Shown: positions 34,978 through 44,351, counted from the first letter of the stretch. The stretch: DNA of 64,000 bases from Halanaerobium salsuginis (GCF_900114545.1 NZ_FOTI01000002.1:1-64000), one strand, 5' to 3'. Notes: generated by a model not told the origin, from the letters alone. Made by a program: numbers and translations.

Positions 34978-36534
34978 TTACTTTGCATAATCGACAACTC
35001 TGGTTTCTCTAATAATTACAACTTTTATCTGACCAGGGTAATCGAGATTTTTCTCAATTTTTTTGGTAATATCTCTTACCATCTTACTAGTTTCTAAATC
35101 ATTGATTTTATCTGGTTCAACAATAACTCTGATCTCTCTCCCAGCTTGAATAGCATAAGCCTTTTCTACACCAGAAAAAGATTCACCAATTTCTTCAAGT
35201 TCTTCTAAACGCTTGATATAAGATTCAAGTGTTTCTTTTCTAGCACCAGGTCTAGCGGCAGAAATAGCATCCCCAGCTGCAACAAGAACCGCTTCAACTG
35301 ATTTGAACTCAACATCATTATGGTGAGCTTCGATAGTATGAAGAACTTTTTCGCTTTCCCCATATTTTCTAGCAGTATCAACTCCAATATCAACATGAGT
35401 TCCTTCTACATCATGATCAATTGCTTTACCAATATCGTGTAGTAAACCACCACGTCGAGCCAGAGTAACATCAGCTCCCAATTCAGCAGCCATTATTCCT
35501 GCTAAATAAGAAACTTCCATTGAATGCTGAAGTACATTTTGGCCATAACTAGTTCTAAATTTAAGCCTTCCTAAAAGCTTAATTAATTCAGCATTTAAAC
35601 CATGCACCCCTGTATCAAAGGTAGCTTGTTCCCCGATCTCTTTTATATGTTGATCTAATTCTTTTTTAGCTTTTTCAACCATTTCTTCAATCCGGGCCGG
35701 ATGAATTCTACCATCAATAATTAATTTTTCTAGAGCAATTCTGGCAATCTCTCTTCTAATTGGATCAAATCCAGAAATAACAACTGCTTCTGGAGTATCA
35801 TCAATAATTAAATCAATCCCAGTTAAACTCTCCAAAGCTCTAATATTTCTTCCTTCCCGACCAATGATACGACCTTTCATGTCATCATTGGGAAGATTAA
35901 CTACTGAAACTGTTGATTCAGTTACATGATCAGCTGCTGATCTTTGAATTGCCAGTGAAATAATTTCCCGGGCTCTTTTTTCTGATTCTTCTCTGGCCTG
36001 AGATTCTTTTTCTTTAATCAACTTTGCATACTCATGATCAAGCTCTGATTCAACTTTATTTAATAAATAATCTTTTGCTTCACTTTCAGAAAAACTAGCA
36101 ATTGTTTCTAATTTTTCTTTCTGCTGTTGTCTTAGTTCAGTAATTTTCTCTTCTGCTTCAGTTAAATTGCGATCTCGATCTTTAATACTCTGTTCTTTTC
36201 TTTCTAGATTTTCAGACTTACGATCAAGATTTTCTTCTTTATGCATTAAGCGATTTTCTAATCGCTGGAGCTCATCTCTTCTTTTTTGACTTTCTCGATT
36301 TGCTTCTTCTCGAATTTTATGAGCTTCTTCTTTAGCTTCAAGAGTGATTTCTTTTTGCTTTGCTTTAGCATCTCTTTCTGCATCTTTGAGTATTTTTTCT
36401 GCTTCTTCTTCAGCAGATTGCATACGTGCTTTTGCAATATACTTTCTACCTAAATACCCAGCTACAGCACCAATTACTAAAGCTATTATAAAATAAAATA
36501 CACCTCCAGTAATAATATTCACCTCCTGTTCCAT
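34978..36534 (-). CDS. rny: Ribonuclease Y
   Basis: This membrane-anchored endoribonuclease starts bulk mRNA decay. The 518 residues include an N-terminal transmembrane helix (about 12-30), a long coiled coil (35-200), a KH RNA-binding domain ([15 protein letters not shown]) and an HD phosphodiesterase domain ([17 protein letters not shown]). The first ATG has no ribosome binding site. A strong AGGAGGTGA lies inside, just before in-frame ATT-ATT codons 7-8 (36516-36511), so translation may start there at AUU; the ATG is kept as the conservative choice. It ends at a G+C-rich terminator. Confidence 0.95.
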   Translation of the reverse strand: MEQEVNIITGGVFYFIIALVIGAVAGYLGRKYIAKARMQSAEEEAEKILKDAERDAKAKQKEITLEAKEEAHKIREEANRESQKRRDELQRLENRLMHKEENLDRKSENLERKEQSIKDRDRNLTEAEEKITELRQQQKEKLETIASFSESEAKDYLLNKVESELDHEYAKLIKEKESQAREESEKRAREIISLAIQRSAADHVTESTVSVVNLPNDDMKGRIIGREGRNIRALESLTGIDLIIDDTPEAVVISGFDPIRREIARIALEKLIIDGRIHPARIEEMVEKAKKELDQHIKEIGEQATFDTGVHGLNAELIKLLGRLKFRTSYGQNVLQHSMEVSYLAGIMAAELGADVTLARRGGLLHDIGKAIDHDVEGTHVDIGVDTARKYGESEKVLHTIEAHHNDVEFKSVEAVLVAAGDAISAARPGARKETLESYIKRLEELEEIGESFSGVEKAYAIQAGREIRVIVEPDKINDLETSKMVRDITKKIEKNLDYPGQIKVVIIRETRVVDYAK

Positions 36535-36574
36535 ATTCAGTTTTTAGTTTTTTATATTTACATTTACTAATAAT

Positions 36575-36603
36575 ATTTTAACTTTTTTAACTAGCTATGT
36601 CAA
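36575..36603 (-). promoter_or_regulatory. rny promoter
   Basis: On the minus strand TTGACA (36598-36603) and TAAAAT (36575-36580) are separated by 17 nt, about 40 nt before the annotated start. Confidence 0.7.
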
Positions 36604-36621
36604 GAAAGTTTAATTTTATGG

Positions 36622-36655
36622 ATAAAAAAGGAAAAACCTGCTAAAGCAGGTTTTT
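36622..36655 (-). terminator. recA-recX terminator
   Basis: AAAAACCTGC (36632-36641) pairs perfectly with GCAGGTTTTT (36646-36655) around a 4-nt loop. A minus-strand T-tail follows. Confidence 0.85.
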
Positions 36656-36666
36656 TATTCAGCATT

Positions 36667-37137
36667 CTATTTTTTTGTGACCTTAAAAATAATATTGTTT
36701 GTAAAACCTTTACTAGCCAGATAATTTTTTAGTTTATAACTAGATTCAGTCTCTTCTTTACGACGTCTAAGCCATTTATCTTTTAACTCAACTGCCATCT
36801 CAGTTTCTGTCTCATTGCTTAAATGTTGATTAAGAGCCTGATTAATTAATTCTCTAGCAAGACCTTTATCACTCAATTCCTTATAAATAAGTCTTCGCCC
36901 GCGCGGATGATGTTTAACTCTAGAACGAATCCACATTTCGGCAAACCTTGCTTCATTTAAATAATTTTCTGCTAAAAGATAATCAATAACAGATTCAATA
37001 ACAGCTGGAGAAAAGTCTTTTTTTTCCAGCTTAGTTTTCATTTCACTAATAGTTCTCTCTCGATAACTAAGAAGTTTAAATGCTTTATTTCTTGCCTTTG
37101 AAAATTCTTCTTGATCACCTTGATCATTTAATGCCAT
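36667..37137 (-). CDS. recX: Regulatory protein RecX
   Basis: This 156-residue helical protein modulates RecA filaments. The family features are KAFKLLSYRERTISEMKTKLEKKDF, YLLAENYLNEARFAEMWIRSRVKHHPRGRRLIYKEL, and a third three-helix repeat at the C-terminus. Length and position directly after recA (2-nt gap) are typical. GAGGAATAG precedes the ATG. Co-transcribed with recA, so it should be SOS-induced with it. Confidence 0.92.
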   Translation of the reverse strand: MALNDQGDQEEFSKARNKAFKLLSYRERTISEMKTKLEKKDFSPAVIESVIDYLLAENYLNEARFAEMWIRSRVKHHPRGRRLIYKELSDKGLARELINQALNQHLSNETETEMAVELKDKWLRRRKEETESSYKLKNYLASKGFTNNIIFKVTKK

Positions 37138-37139
37138 AA

Positions 37140-38180
37140 CTATTCCTCAGCTTCCTCTTTCTGCTGTTCTTCAGCTTCAATTGTTCCTTCTTCAAGTCCA
37201 ACTTTTTGTCTAATCTTTTCTTCTATTTCCTGCATTATTTCTGAATTATCTTGCAAAAAGTTTTTGGAATTTTCTCTTCCCTGGCCAAGTCTAACATCTC
37301 CATATGAATACCAAGAACCAGCTCGATCAATAATTTCTGTATCAACCCCAAGATCAAGCACACAACCAGATCTAGAAATACCTGTTCCATACATAATATC
37401 AAATTCTGCACTTCTAAAAGGAGCTGCTACTTTATTCTTTACTACCTTTACTCTGGCTGTACTTCCAATTAATTTATCACCATCTTTAATGGATTGAGAA
37501 CGTCTCATTTCAATTCTAACTGATGAATAAAATTTCAAAGCTCTTCCACCAGGTGTTGTTTCTGGATTGCCAAACATTACACCAATTTTTTCTCTAATTT
37601 GGTTGATAAAAATAACGGCTGTTTTAGATTTACTAATTGCACCAGAAAGCTTTCTCATTGCTTGAGACATCAAACGCGCCTGTAAACCAACATGAGAATC
37701 CCCCATATCACCTTCTAATTCCGCTTTTGGGACAAGGGCAGCGACAGAGTCAATAACGACTATATCAACCGCATTACTGCGTACAAGAGCTTCTCCAATT
37801 TCAAGAGCCTGTTCCCCACTATCGGGTTGTGAAATTAATAGATTATCAATGTTTACACCCAAATTTTTTGAATATTTAGGGTCAAGGGCATGCTCAGCAT
37901 CAATAAAAGCAGCTATACCGTCTAATTTCTGAGCTTCTGCAATAATATGCAGAGCTAGAGTTGTTTTACCAGAAGACTCATTACCATATAGTTCAATAAT
38001 TCTACCCCTGGGAATTCCTCCTACTCCTAATGCTAAATCTAATGGTAGAGCACCAGTTGGAATAGATTCTACATTTAACTTATTTGATTCGCCTAATCTC
38101 ATAATTGAACCTTTACCAAACTGTTTTTCAATTCGTTTTACCGCTTTATCTAATGCTTTTTCTTTTTCATTTGTAGCCAA
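37140..38180 (-). CDS. recA: Recombinase RecA
   Basis: This DNA strand-exchange protein is also the co-protease for LexA. It has 346 residues from TTG 38180, placed 7 nt after GGGGAGG; the longer frame starts inside that site. Walker A is [11 protein letters not shown], Walker B VIDSVAAL, and loop L1/L2 elements are [14 protein letters not shown] and [18 protein letters not shown] sigma-A promoter with a LexA-type box in its spacer lies upstream. The acidic C-terminal tail ([10 protein letters not shown]) is typical. recX follows. Confidence 0.97.
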   Translation of the reverse strand: MATNEKEKALDKAVKRIEKQFGKGSIMRLGESNKLNVESIPTGALPLDLALGVGGIPRGRIIELYGNESSGKTTLALHIIAEAQKLDGIAAFIDAEHALDPKYSKNLGVNIDNLLISQPDSGEQALEIGEALVRSNAVDIVVIDSVAALVPKAELEGDMGDSHVGLQARLMSQAMRKLSGAISKSKTAVIFINQIREKIGVMFGNPETTPGGRALKFYSSVRIEMRRSQSIKDGDKLIGSTARVKVVKNKVAAPFRSAEFDIMYGTGISRSGCVLDLGVDTEIIDRAGSWYSYGDVRLGQGRENSKNFLQDNSEIMQEIEEKIRQKVGLEEGTIEAEEQQKEEAEE

Positions 38181-38236
38181 GCTTATCTTCCTCCCCAAAT
38201 TTATTTAAATTTAACCGCTATTTTGTCTTTAACAAT

Positions 38237-38265
38237 ATTATAGAACAAATGTTTACTTTTTGCAA
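38237..38265 (-). promoter_or_regulatory. recA promoter
   Basis: On the minus strand TTGCAA (38260-38265) and a perfect TATAAT (38237-38242) are 17 nt apart. The spacer holds a LexA-type box, as in the yneA promoter. Confidence 0.85.
38243..38254. promoter_or_regulatory. LexA-type box in the recA promoter
   Basis: GAAC-AAAT-GTTT directly abuts the -10 element. It has the same outer bases as box C at lexA, giving the shared pattern RAAC-N4-GTTY. Confidence 0.75.
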
Positions 38266-38269
38266 GCCG

Positions 38270-38824
38270 CTAAATTAAATTCAAGCTAAATAATTGCCTG
38301 TATTCTGATCCAGCTGAATCTAATTTGCTTTCATAAAGAGCTATCCGTTTAAGTTTAGCATAAATATTAATAAAACTATTTTCTAAAAATTTATCTTCTA
38401 TATTTACTTCAGCCTGGTTTTTTTGACGTGCTAAAGTAAGATGAGGGATAAAATTTCTTTTATCCCTTATTAATCCAGTTTTCATAAGTTTTTTCTCAAG
38501 ATCCAATCGATAAGATTTTAGCTGATCTGTGCCATTAGCAGTTGCTAAATAAAGCACCTTCTTTGCAGCCAGATCAGGAAATGCTCCCAGTCGATCAAAC
38601 TCCAAATACTCAGGCAATAAACTAAGCTTACTTTCTTCTAAAGCAACAACTAGACTATTTCGAAGCTGTTTATCTGCTTCAGGAATAAATTTTAATGTTA
38701 GATGAAAATTTTTCGAATCTACCCAGCGGTAATTATTTTCTAAAGATGATTTTAAAGCACGGGTTTGCTTAATAATTAGATCTTTGCTTTGTTGGCTAAA
38801 ATCAACTGCAATAAATAATCTCAT
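38270..38824 (-). CDS. thpR: RNA 2',3'-cyclic phosphodiesterase ThpR
   Basis: The 184-residue protein of the 2H phosphoesterase family has two HxT motifs in NFHLTLKFIPEA and FIPHLTLARQKN. It opens 2',3'-cyclic phosphate ends of RNA in vitro and was earlier called 2'-5' RNA ligase. ATG 38824 follows AGGTGATT; the longer frame lacks a ribosome binding site. It comes just upstream of recA, with the recA promoter partly against its stop codon. Co-directional with cinA and the TPR gene. Confidence 0.9.
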   Translation of the reverse strand: MRLFIAVDFSQQSKDLIIKQTRALKSSLENNYRWVDSKNFHLTLKFIPEADKQLRNSLVVALEESKLSLLPEYLEFDRLGAFPDLAAKKVLYLATANGTDQLKSYRLDLEKKLMKTGLIRDKRNFIPHLTLARQKNQAEVNIEDKFLENSFINIYAKLKRIALYESKLDSAGSEYRQLFSLNLI

Positions 38825-38853
38825 TTTAATCACCTGATATTTCAAATTAAAGC

Positions 38854-40065
38854 CTATTTGATATTTAAAATATTTTCAACTTTATCTAAGAGCTTTCGTG
38901 CTGGCTGATAGGTATCATCAATATGAAGAGCCTTACGTAGCTCAGAACGAGATGCTTCCATCATTTCTGCTCTATAATATGCCAGTCCTAGATAATATCT
39001 ACTTTCTGCATATTCTGGATTTTTATCTACAGCAAGCGAAAACTTAGAAATAGCCTGATAATAAGCTTCTTTTTCTAATTGAACCTGACCTTCAGCCAAA
39101 TAGGCCTCTACATAATCAGGATTATACTGGAGTGACTTATCATAATAATTAAGGGCCTGGTTATAGTTCTTTGCTTGTTTTGCTATATTGCCTAATAAAA
39201 AATAACCGTAATAGGAATTATGATTAATTTCGATAGCTTTTTCTAAAGCTTTTTGAGCAGCTGCATATTCTTCCAATGCAAAGTAACTTTCTCCTAAACC
39301 AATATAATAAGGAGTAAAGTTGTTTTTATTTTCAATTCCCTTTTTATAAATTGAAATTGCTGCTGCGTAATTATCTAATCTCTGATATAAATTACCTAAA
39401 TTAAGATAAACAGATTGCTGTTCACTATCTAATTCTATGGCTTTTTCATAATATTCAACAGCTTTTTTATTCTTATTTTCTTTTTCCATTATTTTAGCAA
39501 GATAAACATAGTCTGCAGCAGTTGAATCAGCTTTAATGATTTCCTGATAAATTTGTTTAGCAGTATCAGTTTTACCAGTTTCTAAATAAGAACCAGCTAA
39601 ATCACGTTTAAAAGCGGGAGTATCTTTACCCAGCTCAGCGGCTTTTTTTAAATACTTAAGTGCACTGGCAAAATCAGCACTATCAAACTGATTATTCTTA
39701 TTTAAAAACAATTCACCAATTCGCCAATTCAAATCAGCACTTTGATATCCTCGCTCTTCAAGCATCTCAAGTCGAGAAATAGCTTTTTGAGTTTTTAAAT
39801 TTTTAGCAGCTGTCATTGAAGCATAATAAAGCGCACTAAATTCAAGACCTTCATCTAATTGATAATCAGCTAATAACTGATCAAATTTAACTGAAGCAGC
39901 TGTAAAATTTTGCTTATTATATTCAGCCAATGCTTCTGAGAACAAATCAGAAGCAGTTAATTCTGTCTGAGAAGTACTAATGGAATTATTGTCAGCCAAA
40001 ACATAACTCACCGGATTAAAAATCAATAAACTTAAAATAAATAAAATGGTCATTTTTTTAAACAT
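38854..40065 (-). CDS. Exported TPR-repeat protein
   Basis: The 403 residues start with a signal peptide (MTILFILSLLIFNPVSYVLA) and then contain about eight consecutive tetratricopeptide repeats, for example QSVYLNLGNLYQRLDNYAAAISIYKKG and PDYVEAYLAEGQVQLEKEAYYQAISKF. They are very regular from residue 200 onward, suggesting a superhelical scaffold facing the periplasm. There is no lipobox and no enzyme domain. AGGAGG precedes the ATG, and the 5' end overlaps cinA by 16 nt. Function unknown; an envelope assembly scaffold is a guess. Confidence 0.82.
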   Translation of the reverse strand: MFKKMTILFILSLLIFNPVSYVLADNNSISTSQTELTASDLFSEALAEYNKQNFTAASVKFDQLLADYQLDEGLEFSALYYASMTAAKNLKTQKAISRLEMLEERGYQSADLNWRIGELFLNKNNQFDSADFASALKYLKKAAELGKDTPAFKRDLAGSYLETGKTDTAKQIYQEIIKADSTAADYVYLAKIMEKENKNKKAVEYYEKAIELDSEQQSVYLNLGNLYQRLDNYAAAISIYKKGIENKNNFTPYYIGLGESYFALEEYAAAQKALEKAIEINHNSYYGYFLLGNIAKQAKNYNQALNYYDKSLQYNPDYVEAYLAEGQVQLEKEAYYQAISKFSLAVDKNPEYAESRYYLGLAYYRAEMMEASRSELRKALHIDDTYQPARKLLDKVENILNIK

Positions 40066-41321
40066 AATTTATCCTCCTCTTTAATTTTAGTTAGCAAATT
40101 CTTTAATTCTAAAAATAAAAATTGTGAAGCATAAAATCTGTTCAGAGAACGGCCATAGCTTTTCTCTAATTTCCAACTACGAATCTCACCTTGATAATAA
40201 ATTGCTACGAACATGGTTCCAGCAGGATGACCCTCCAAAGGATCAGGTCCAGCAGCTCCAGTGGCTGAGATTCCAATACTAGTCTCCAAAATATTAGCTA
40301 CATTTGCTGCCATTTTTTCGGCACATTGTTTACTAACTGTACCATATTTATCTAATAATTTATTATTTATTTTAAGTAACTTATTTTTTAATTCTTTAGT
40401 ATAAGCAACTACTGATCCTTTAAAGAATCCAGAGCTGCCAGCTTTGGCAGTTAAACGTTCTGCTAAAGTACCACCTGTAAACGACTCAGCTGCTGCAATA
40501 GTTAAACCCTGCTCTTGAAGTGTCTTAGCAACAATATCTACAATATCTTGATCATCAAAACTATAAAGATAGGTTGAAAACTTATCTTTAATTATTTCTG
40601 TAGCATTCTTAATTAACTGCTGCCCAATTTGTTCAGCAGCATAATTATTTTTACTATTAAACTTTATTCTTAGTTTAACTTCTCCTCTACCAGCCTGATA
40701 ACTAATTATTAACCGCTGATCGAGTTTTAATTTTTCTATTTCAGCTGCCAGAGTTGATTCACCAATTCCAATAAAATTAAATTCCTGGCTAAGAAATTTG
40801 TTTTCTGTTAGACTTACTAAATCTGCTTTTATCTGCTTATTAAAAATACTTTTTAATTCAATTGGAACTCCAGGTAATAAATAAAACTGCTTTCCCTGAG
40901 CTGTGAATTTCAAAGCAGGTGCTGTTCCATGCCTATTTTCCAAAATTTCAGCTCCTGCCGGCAAATAAGCCTGCGAAAAATTATTTTCGCTTATTTCTGA
41001 CTGAGTTTTTTTGAAAAATTTAACTAAACTTTTTTCGATTTCAGCTGAATAAGTCATTTCAATCCCTAATTCTTCTGCAAAAGCTACCTTAGTTATATCA
41101 TCTTTAGTAGGTCCTAGACCACCACTAATAAAAATTAAATCTGCTGCCTGGCGAGCATAATTTATATTTTGTTTGATACTTTCTTTTTGATCTCCACAAA
41201 TAAAAATATTTACTAGTTCTATTCCTACTTCTGATAATTCTCTAGCAATAAAATTAGAGTTACTTTCTTTGACTAAACCTGCAACTAATTCTGCTCCTGT
41301 CGCTATAACTGCTGCTCGCAA
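40050..41321 (-). CDS. cinA: CinA family protein (competence/damage-inducible)
   Basis: It has two domains: an N-terminal MoaB/MogA-like fold (about 1-170: AAVIATGAELVAGLVKESNSNFIAREL, FISGGLGPTKDDIT, LLPGVPIEL) and a C-terminal CinA/PncC domain (about 262-410: TIAAAESFTGGTLAERLTAKAGSSGFFKGSVVAYT, GISATGAAGPDP). The C-terminal domain is an NMN deamidase in several bacteria and contributes to NAD salvage. TTG 41321 lies 6 nt after GAGGTG and is preferred over the upstream GTG, giving 423 residues. The order pgsA-cinA-recA is conserved in Firmicutes. Confidence 0.93.
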   Translation of the reverse strand: MRAAVIATGAELVAGLVKESNSNFIARELSEVGIELVNIFICGDQKESIKQNINYARQAADLIFISGGLGPTKDDITKVAFAEELGIEMTYSAEIEKSLVKFFKKTQSEISENNFSQAYLPAGAEILENRHGTAPALKFTAQGKQFYLLPGVPIELKSIFNKQIKADLVSLTENKFLSQEFNFIGIGESTLAAEIEKLKLDQRLIISYQAGRGEVKLRIKFNSKNNYAAEQIGQQLIKNATEIIKDKFSTYLYSFDDQDIVDIVAKTLQEQGLTIAAAESFTGGTLAERLTAKAGSSGFFKGSVVAYTKELKNKLLKINNKLLDKYGTVSKQCAEKMAANVANILETSIGISATGAAGPDPLEGHPAGTMFVAIYYQGEIRSWKLEKSYGRSLNRFYASQFLFLELKNLLTKIKEEDKLCLKK

Positions 41322-41350
41322 ATTACTCACCTCATCTTTATTATAACATC

Positions 41351-41385
41351 AAAAAAAAAATAAATCGACCTGAAAAAGGTCGATT
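41351..41385 (-). terminator. Terminator after pgpA
   Basis: AATCGACCT (41363-41371) pairs with AGGTCGATT (41377-41385). On the minus strand a run of T follows. It separates rimO-pgsA-pgpA from cinA. Confidence 0.82.
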
Positions 41386-41407
41386 AGATTAGAATCCGAT
41401 TAAATTA

Positions 41408-41851
41408 TTAAATTAAATAAATCACTATTTTTAATATAACAAGAGAAAATAAGCCAGCCAATAAATCATCCAGCATTACTCCCCAACCAGCTGGCAATGA
41501 TTGTATCTTATCTATAATTAATGGTTTAGTTATATCAAAAACTCTAAATAAAATAAATCCTAATAGTAAAATAGTTAGACTAGGTTTTTGTATTGTAAAA
41601 AAAGTTAATAGTTGACCTGCCATCTCATCAATTACTATTTTACTTTCATCTTTAATTCCGTTTTGTTTTTCTTCAAAATTAGCAATCGCAATTCCACCCA
41701 GGCTGAGAGCAAAAACTACATAAAAATTATTTAGCAGAGGGAACAAATATAACAAAAAAATCATTAATAAAGATCCCCATGTTCCTGGAGCAGTTGGTAG
41801 ATAACCAACATAAAATCCAGTTGCTAAAAATCGACTAACTTTTTTCACCAT
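41408..41851 (-). CDS. pgpA: Phosphatidylglycerophosphatase A
   Basis: The 147-residue membrane enzyme dephosphorylates phosphatidylglycerophosphate to phosphatidylglycerol. Family motifs are FLATGFYVGYLPTAPGTWGSL, KIVIDEMAGQLLTF, FRVFDITKPLIIDKIQSLPAGWGVMLDDLLAG; acidic residues in DEMAG and DDLLAG bind the metal. It stands 12 nt after pgsA, which makes its substrate, so two successive steps of anionic lipid synthesis are co-expressed. AAGGAGGAGC precedes the ATG. Confidence 0.94.
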   Translation of the reverse strand: MVKKVSRFLATGFYVGYLPTAPGTWGSLLMIFLLYLFPLLNNFYVVFALSLGGIAIANFEEKQNGIKDESKIVIDEMAGQLLTFFTIQKPSLTILLLGFILFRVFDITKPLIIDKIQSLPAGWGVMLDDLLAGLFSLVILKIVIYLI

Positions 41852-41863
41852 AACTGCTCCTCC

Positions 41864-42394
41864 TTAAGAATAATCAACTTTTGTCCCTGCAAAATAAGTA
41901 TACCCAGAATAAATTGTAATTAAAACTGCCAGATAGATTAAAGCATTAATTAAAATTACCGGCAAACTAATTAAGCCAGGGTTAAGCATAAGAGCAATTA
42001 CAGTTATAATCTGAATAGTTGTTTTCCATTTACCCCAGTTATTGGCAGCAATTACTGTGCCTTGATTAGCAGCAATAACTCTTAAACCAGTTACTGCTAA
42101 TTCTCTAGCGATAATAATTATAACTGGCCAGGCAGTAATTTTACCCAATTGAATAAAAACAACTAAACTAGCAATAATTAATAATTTATCTGCCAGTGGG
42201 TCAAGTATTTTACCAAGAGAGGTTATCAAATTATATTTTCGTGCATAATAACCATCATATTTATCTGTTAAAGCCGCCAGTATAAATATGATTAACGCCA
42301 ATAAGTCACCAATAAAAGAGCCCTGTAATAAACAAATAATAATAATCGGAATTAATAAAATTCTTAGCAAAGATAGCTTATTTGGTAAGTTCAT
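41864..42394 (-). CDS. pgsA: CDP-diacylglycerol-glycerol-3-phosphate 3-phosphatidyltransferase
   Basis: The 176-residue integral membrane protein has the full CDP-alcohol phosphotransferase signature DKYDGYYAR-x8-G-KIL-D-PLA-D at about 42-69, which holds two divalent cations. It has six predicted hydrophobic spans. It makes phosphatidylglycerophosphate. The start overlaps the end of rimO by 17 nt, with AGGAGAG in front. pgpA follows. Confidence 0.95.
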   Translation of the reverse strand: MNLPNKLSLLRILLIPIIIICLLQGSFIGDLLALIIFILAALTDKYDGYYARKYNLITSLGKILDPLADKLLIIASLVVFIQLGKITAWPVIIIIARELAVTGLRVIAANQGTVIAANNWGKWKTTIQIITVIALMLNPGLISLPVILINALIYLAVLITIYSGYTYFAGTKVDYS

Positions 42395-43715
42395 CCTTAA
42401 TCTCTCCTATCAAATCATAGTGAAAAGCTTCTTTTATTACAGCCTGATATATTTTACCAATCTCTAAATTATTATCCCTAATTGGTAGATAAATTTGATT
42501 GTCAATTTCAGGAGCATCATAGCGAGATCTGGCTAAATAATTTTCTTCTTCCTTACCTTCAATAATAACTTCTAACTGCTGGCCAATTAACTCCTGGTTT
42601 TTCTGCAGAGAAATTTCTTGCTGCAGCTGCATAATTTCTTCTTTTCTAGCAGCTTTAACAGCTGCTGGTATTTGATCTGGTAAATTATAGGCAGCAGTTC
42701 CTTCTTCCCGGGAAAATTCGAAAACTCCTAATCTATCAAATCTATATTCCTCTACAAAATCTTTTAGTTCAGCAAAATCAGCCTCAGTTTCACCCGGGAA
42801 ACCAGTTATTAAAGAGGTTCTTAATTTAATACCAGGAATTCTTTTTCTAAGCTTATTTATAATATTAGCTATTTCCTGACTATTTCCTTTACGATTCATT
42901 AATTTTCTTATTTTAGCAGCTGAATGTTGAATAGGTAAATCTAAATAGTTACAAATTTTTTCTTCTGCCGCCAGAACATCAATTAACTCATCGTCAATAA
43001 ATTCAGGATAGCTATAGAGAAGCCTGATCCATTTTAGATCTTCTATCTCTACTAATTTTTTTAATAAAGGGGCTAAAGCTGGTCTGCCATAAATATCCAC
43101 TCCATATTGTGTTGTATCCTGAGCAATAATTATTAGCTCATTAATTCCAGAATCAACAATCTTTACTGCTTCTCGATAAACATCTGCTATTGATCTGCTT
43201 TTAACAGGACCCCTAATTTGTGGGATACTGCAATAAGTACAGTTGTTATTACAGCCTTCAGCAATCTTTAAATAGGCAAAAACTTGATTATCAATTTCGC
43301 GTGGTAGAGCAGAATTATATTCAAAACCAGCCTTAGTAATTCCACCACTTTTCTTCCCAGCTAGACTTGCTTTGATTACCGAAGCTATTTGATCAAAATT
43401 TGAAGTCCCCAAAATCGCATCAATTTCAGGAATCTCAGCAGCTAATTCTTCACTATAACGCTGAGTCAAACAGCCAGTGACTATTACAGACTGACAGCTA
43501 TATTCATTTTTATAATTTATTGCAGTTAAGATTGTATCAATTGATTCTTCTTTTGCATCCTGGATAAAACCACAGGTATTAATTATAATTGTATCTGCAG
43601 TTTCAAAGTCTGATGTATAACTAAACTCTTTTTCTTTACTCAAAAAACCCTGCATATACTGACTATCTACTTCATTTTTAGGACACCCAAGGGTAAGCAA
43701 CGCATATTTTATCAT
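42378..43715 (-). CDS. rimO: Ribosomal protein uS12 methylthiotransferase RimO
   Basis: This radical-SAM enzyme adds a methylthio group to an aspartate of ribosomal protein S12. The 445 residues have an N-terminal UPF0004 domain (LGCPKNEVDSQYM, INTCGFIQDAKEES, VTGCLTQRY), the radical-SAM motif CNNNCTYCSIP, and a C-terminal TRAM domain. LGCPKNxVDS and TCGFI mark it as RimO rather than MiaB. AAAAAGGAG precedes the ATG. It is the first gene of rimO-pgsA-pgpA. Confidence 0.95.
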   Translation of the reverse strand: MIKYALLTLGCPKNEVDSQYMQGFLSKEKEFSYTSDFETADTIIINTCGFIQDAKEESIDTILTAINYKNEYSCQSVIVTGCLTQRYSEELAAEIPEIDAILGTSNFDQIASVIKASLAGKKSGGITKAGFEYNSALPREIDNQVFAYLKIAEGCNNNCTYCSIPQIRGPVKSRSIADVYREAVKIVDSGINELIIIAQDTTQYGVDIYGRPALAPLLKKLVEIEDLKWIRLLYSYPEFIDDELIDVLAAEEKICNYLDLPIQHSAAKIRKLMNRKGNSQEIANIINKLRKRIPGIKLRTSLITGFPGETEADFAELKDFVEEYRFDRLGVFEFSREEGTAAYNLPDQIPAAVKAARKEEIMQLQQEISLQKNQELIGQQLEVIIEGKEEENYLARSRYDAPEIDNQIYLPIRDNNLEIGKIYQAVIKEAFHYDLIGEIKDELTK

Positions 43716-43781
43716 TTTAACTCCTTTTTAATTAACAATTCAAAATAAATTAGAAATTTCACTTTTTAAGTCTATAACTAC

Positions 43782-43805
43782 AAAAAAGCCCAAAATGGGC
43801 TTTTT
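43782..43805 (-). terminator. tRNA-Pro terminator
   Basis: AAAAAGCCCA and TGGGCTTTTT form a perfect 10-bp stem with a 3-nt loop, directly after the tRNA-Pro gene on the minus strand. Confidence 0.82.
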
Positions 43806-43821
43806 ACTTAACAAATCAAAA

Positions 43822-43898
43822 TGGTCGGGCTATCCGGATTTGAACCGAAGACCTCTACACCCCCAGTGTAGCGCGCTACCAAACTGCGCCATAGCCCG
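43822..43898 (-). tRNA. tRNA-Pro (anticodon GGG)
   Basis: The cloverleaf can be folded by eye: acceptor CGGGCTA/TAGCCCG, anticodon stem CTACA/TGTAG with loop CTGGGGG (anticodon GGG), T-arm GGTTCGAATCC, discriminator A and an encoded CCA. It is 77 nt long. It has its own promoter and terminator. Confidence 0.95.
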
Positions 43899-43913
43899 CT
43901 GCCAACAAAAGCT

Positions 43914-43942
43914 ATTATATAAAACTATTCAACTTTTGTCAA
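43914..43942 (-). promoter_or_regulatory. tRNA-Pro promoter
   Basis: On the minus strand TTGACA (43937-43942) and TATAAT (43914-43919) are perfect consensus with a 17-nt spacer, ending 15 nt before the tRNA. Confidence 0.8.
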
Positions 43943-43998
43943 ATAATTTTTCAGCTCAAAATTATACTTGATTTTACTGAGCTCAAACTGCCTAACTG

Positions 43999-44292
43999 TT
44001 ACTTTACAAAGGTAAATTTTTTCAAATAAATCATTGCTTTTTCAGAATAATCTGTGACAACAAAAATTTCCTGCAAGGAAGCACTATTTTTACCAATCAT
44101 TTTTATTCCAGTCGGAGTATTATATTTCAATTGTAAGTAGGCAGGAGTCCCACTACCTTTTCTTCTATTTATTCTTCCTGGAATAATACTCTTAATTAAT
44201 CTAGAATCGGCTATTTCTTCCAATAAAGGTAAAATATCCTCGATAATTGTATGTTCTTGTTTTATTTTATTATGCCGATACTTATTAGCCAT
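43999..44292 (-). CDS. Small protein of unknown function (possibly DUF2103-like)
   Basis: I do not recognise this 97-residue protein with certainty. It is basic, with no membrane segment. The most distinctive parts are RYHNKIKQEHTI-like residues 4-16 (His-rich start), SIIPGRINRRKGSGTPAYLQLKYNTPTGIKMIGKNSASLQEIFVVT, and a C-terminal YLKKF. The SGTPAYLQLKY segment suggests a compact nucleic-acid or metal-binding fold; DUF2103 is a possibility only. It lies alone between tRNA-Pro and the tRNA-Thr-Trp-Thr group. The ATG follows AAGCAGGATGTGAT. Confidence 0.6.
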   Translation of the reverse strand: MANKYRHNKIKQEHTIIEDILPLLEEIADSRLIKSIIPGRINRRKGSGTPAYLQLKYNTPTGIKMIGKNSASLQEIFVVTDYSEKAMIYLKKFTFVK

Positions 44293-44351
44293 TATATCAC
44301 ATCCTGCTTTAAATTATAACACTGAAATTTCAGGACTGCAAATTAAGGCAT

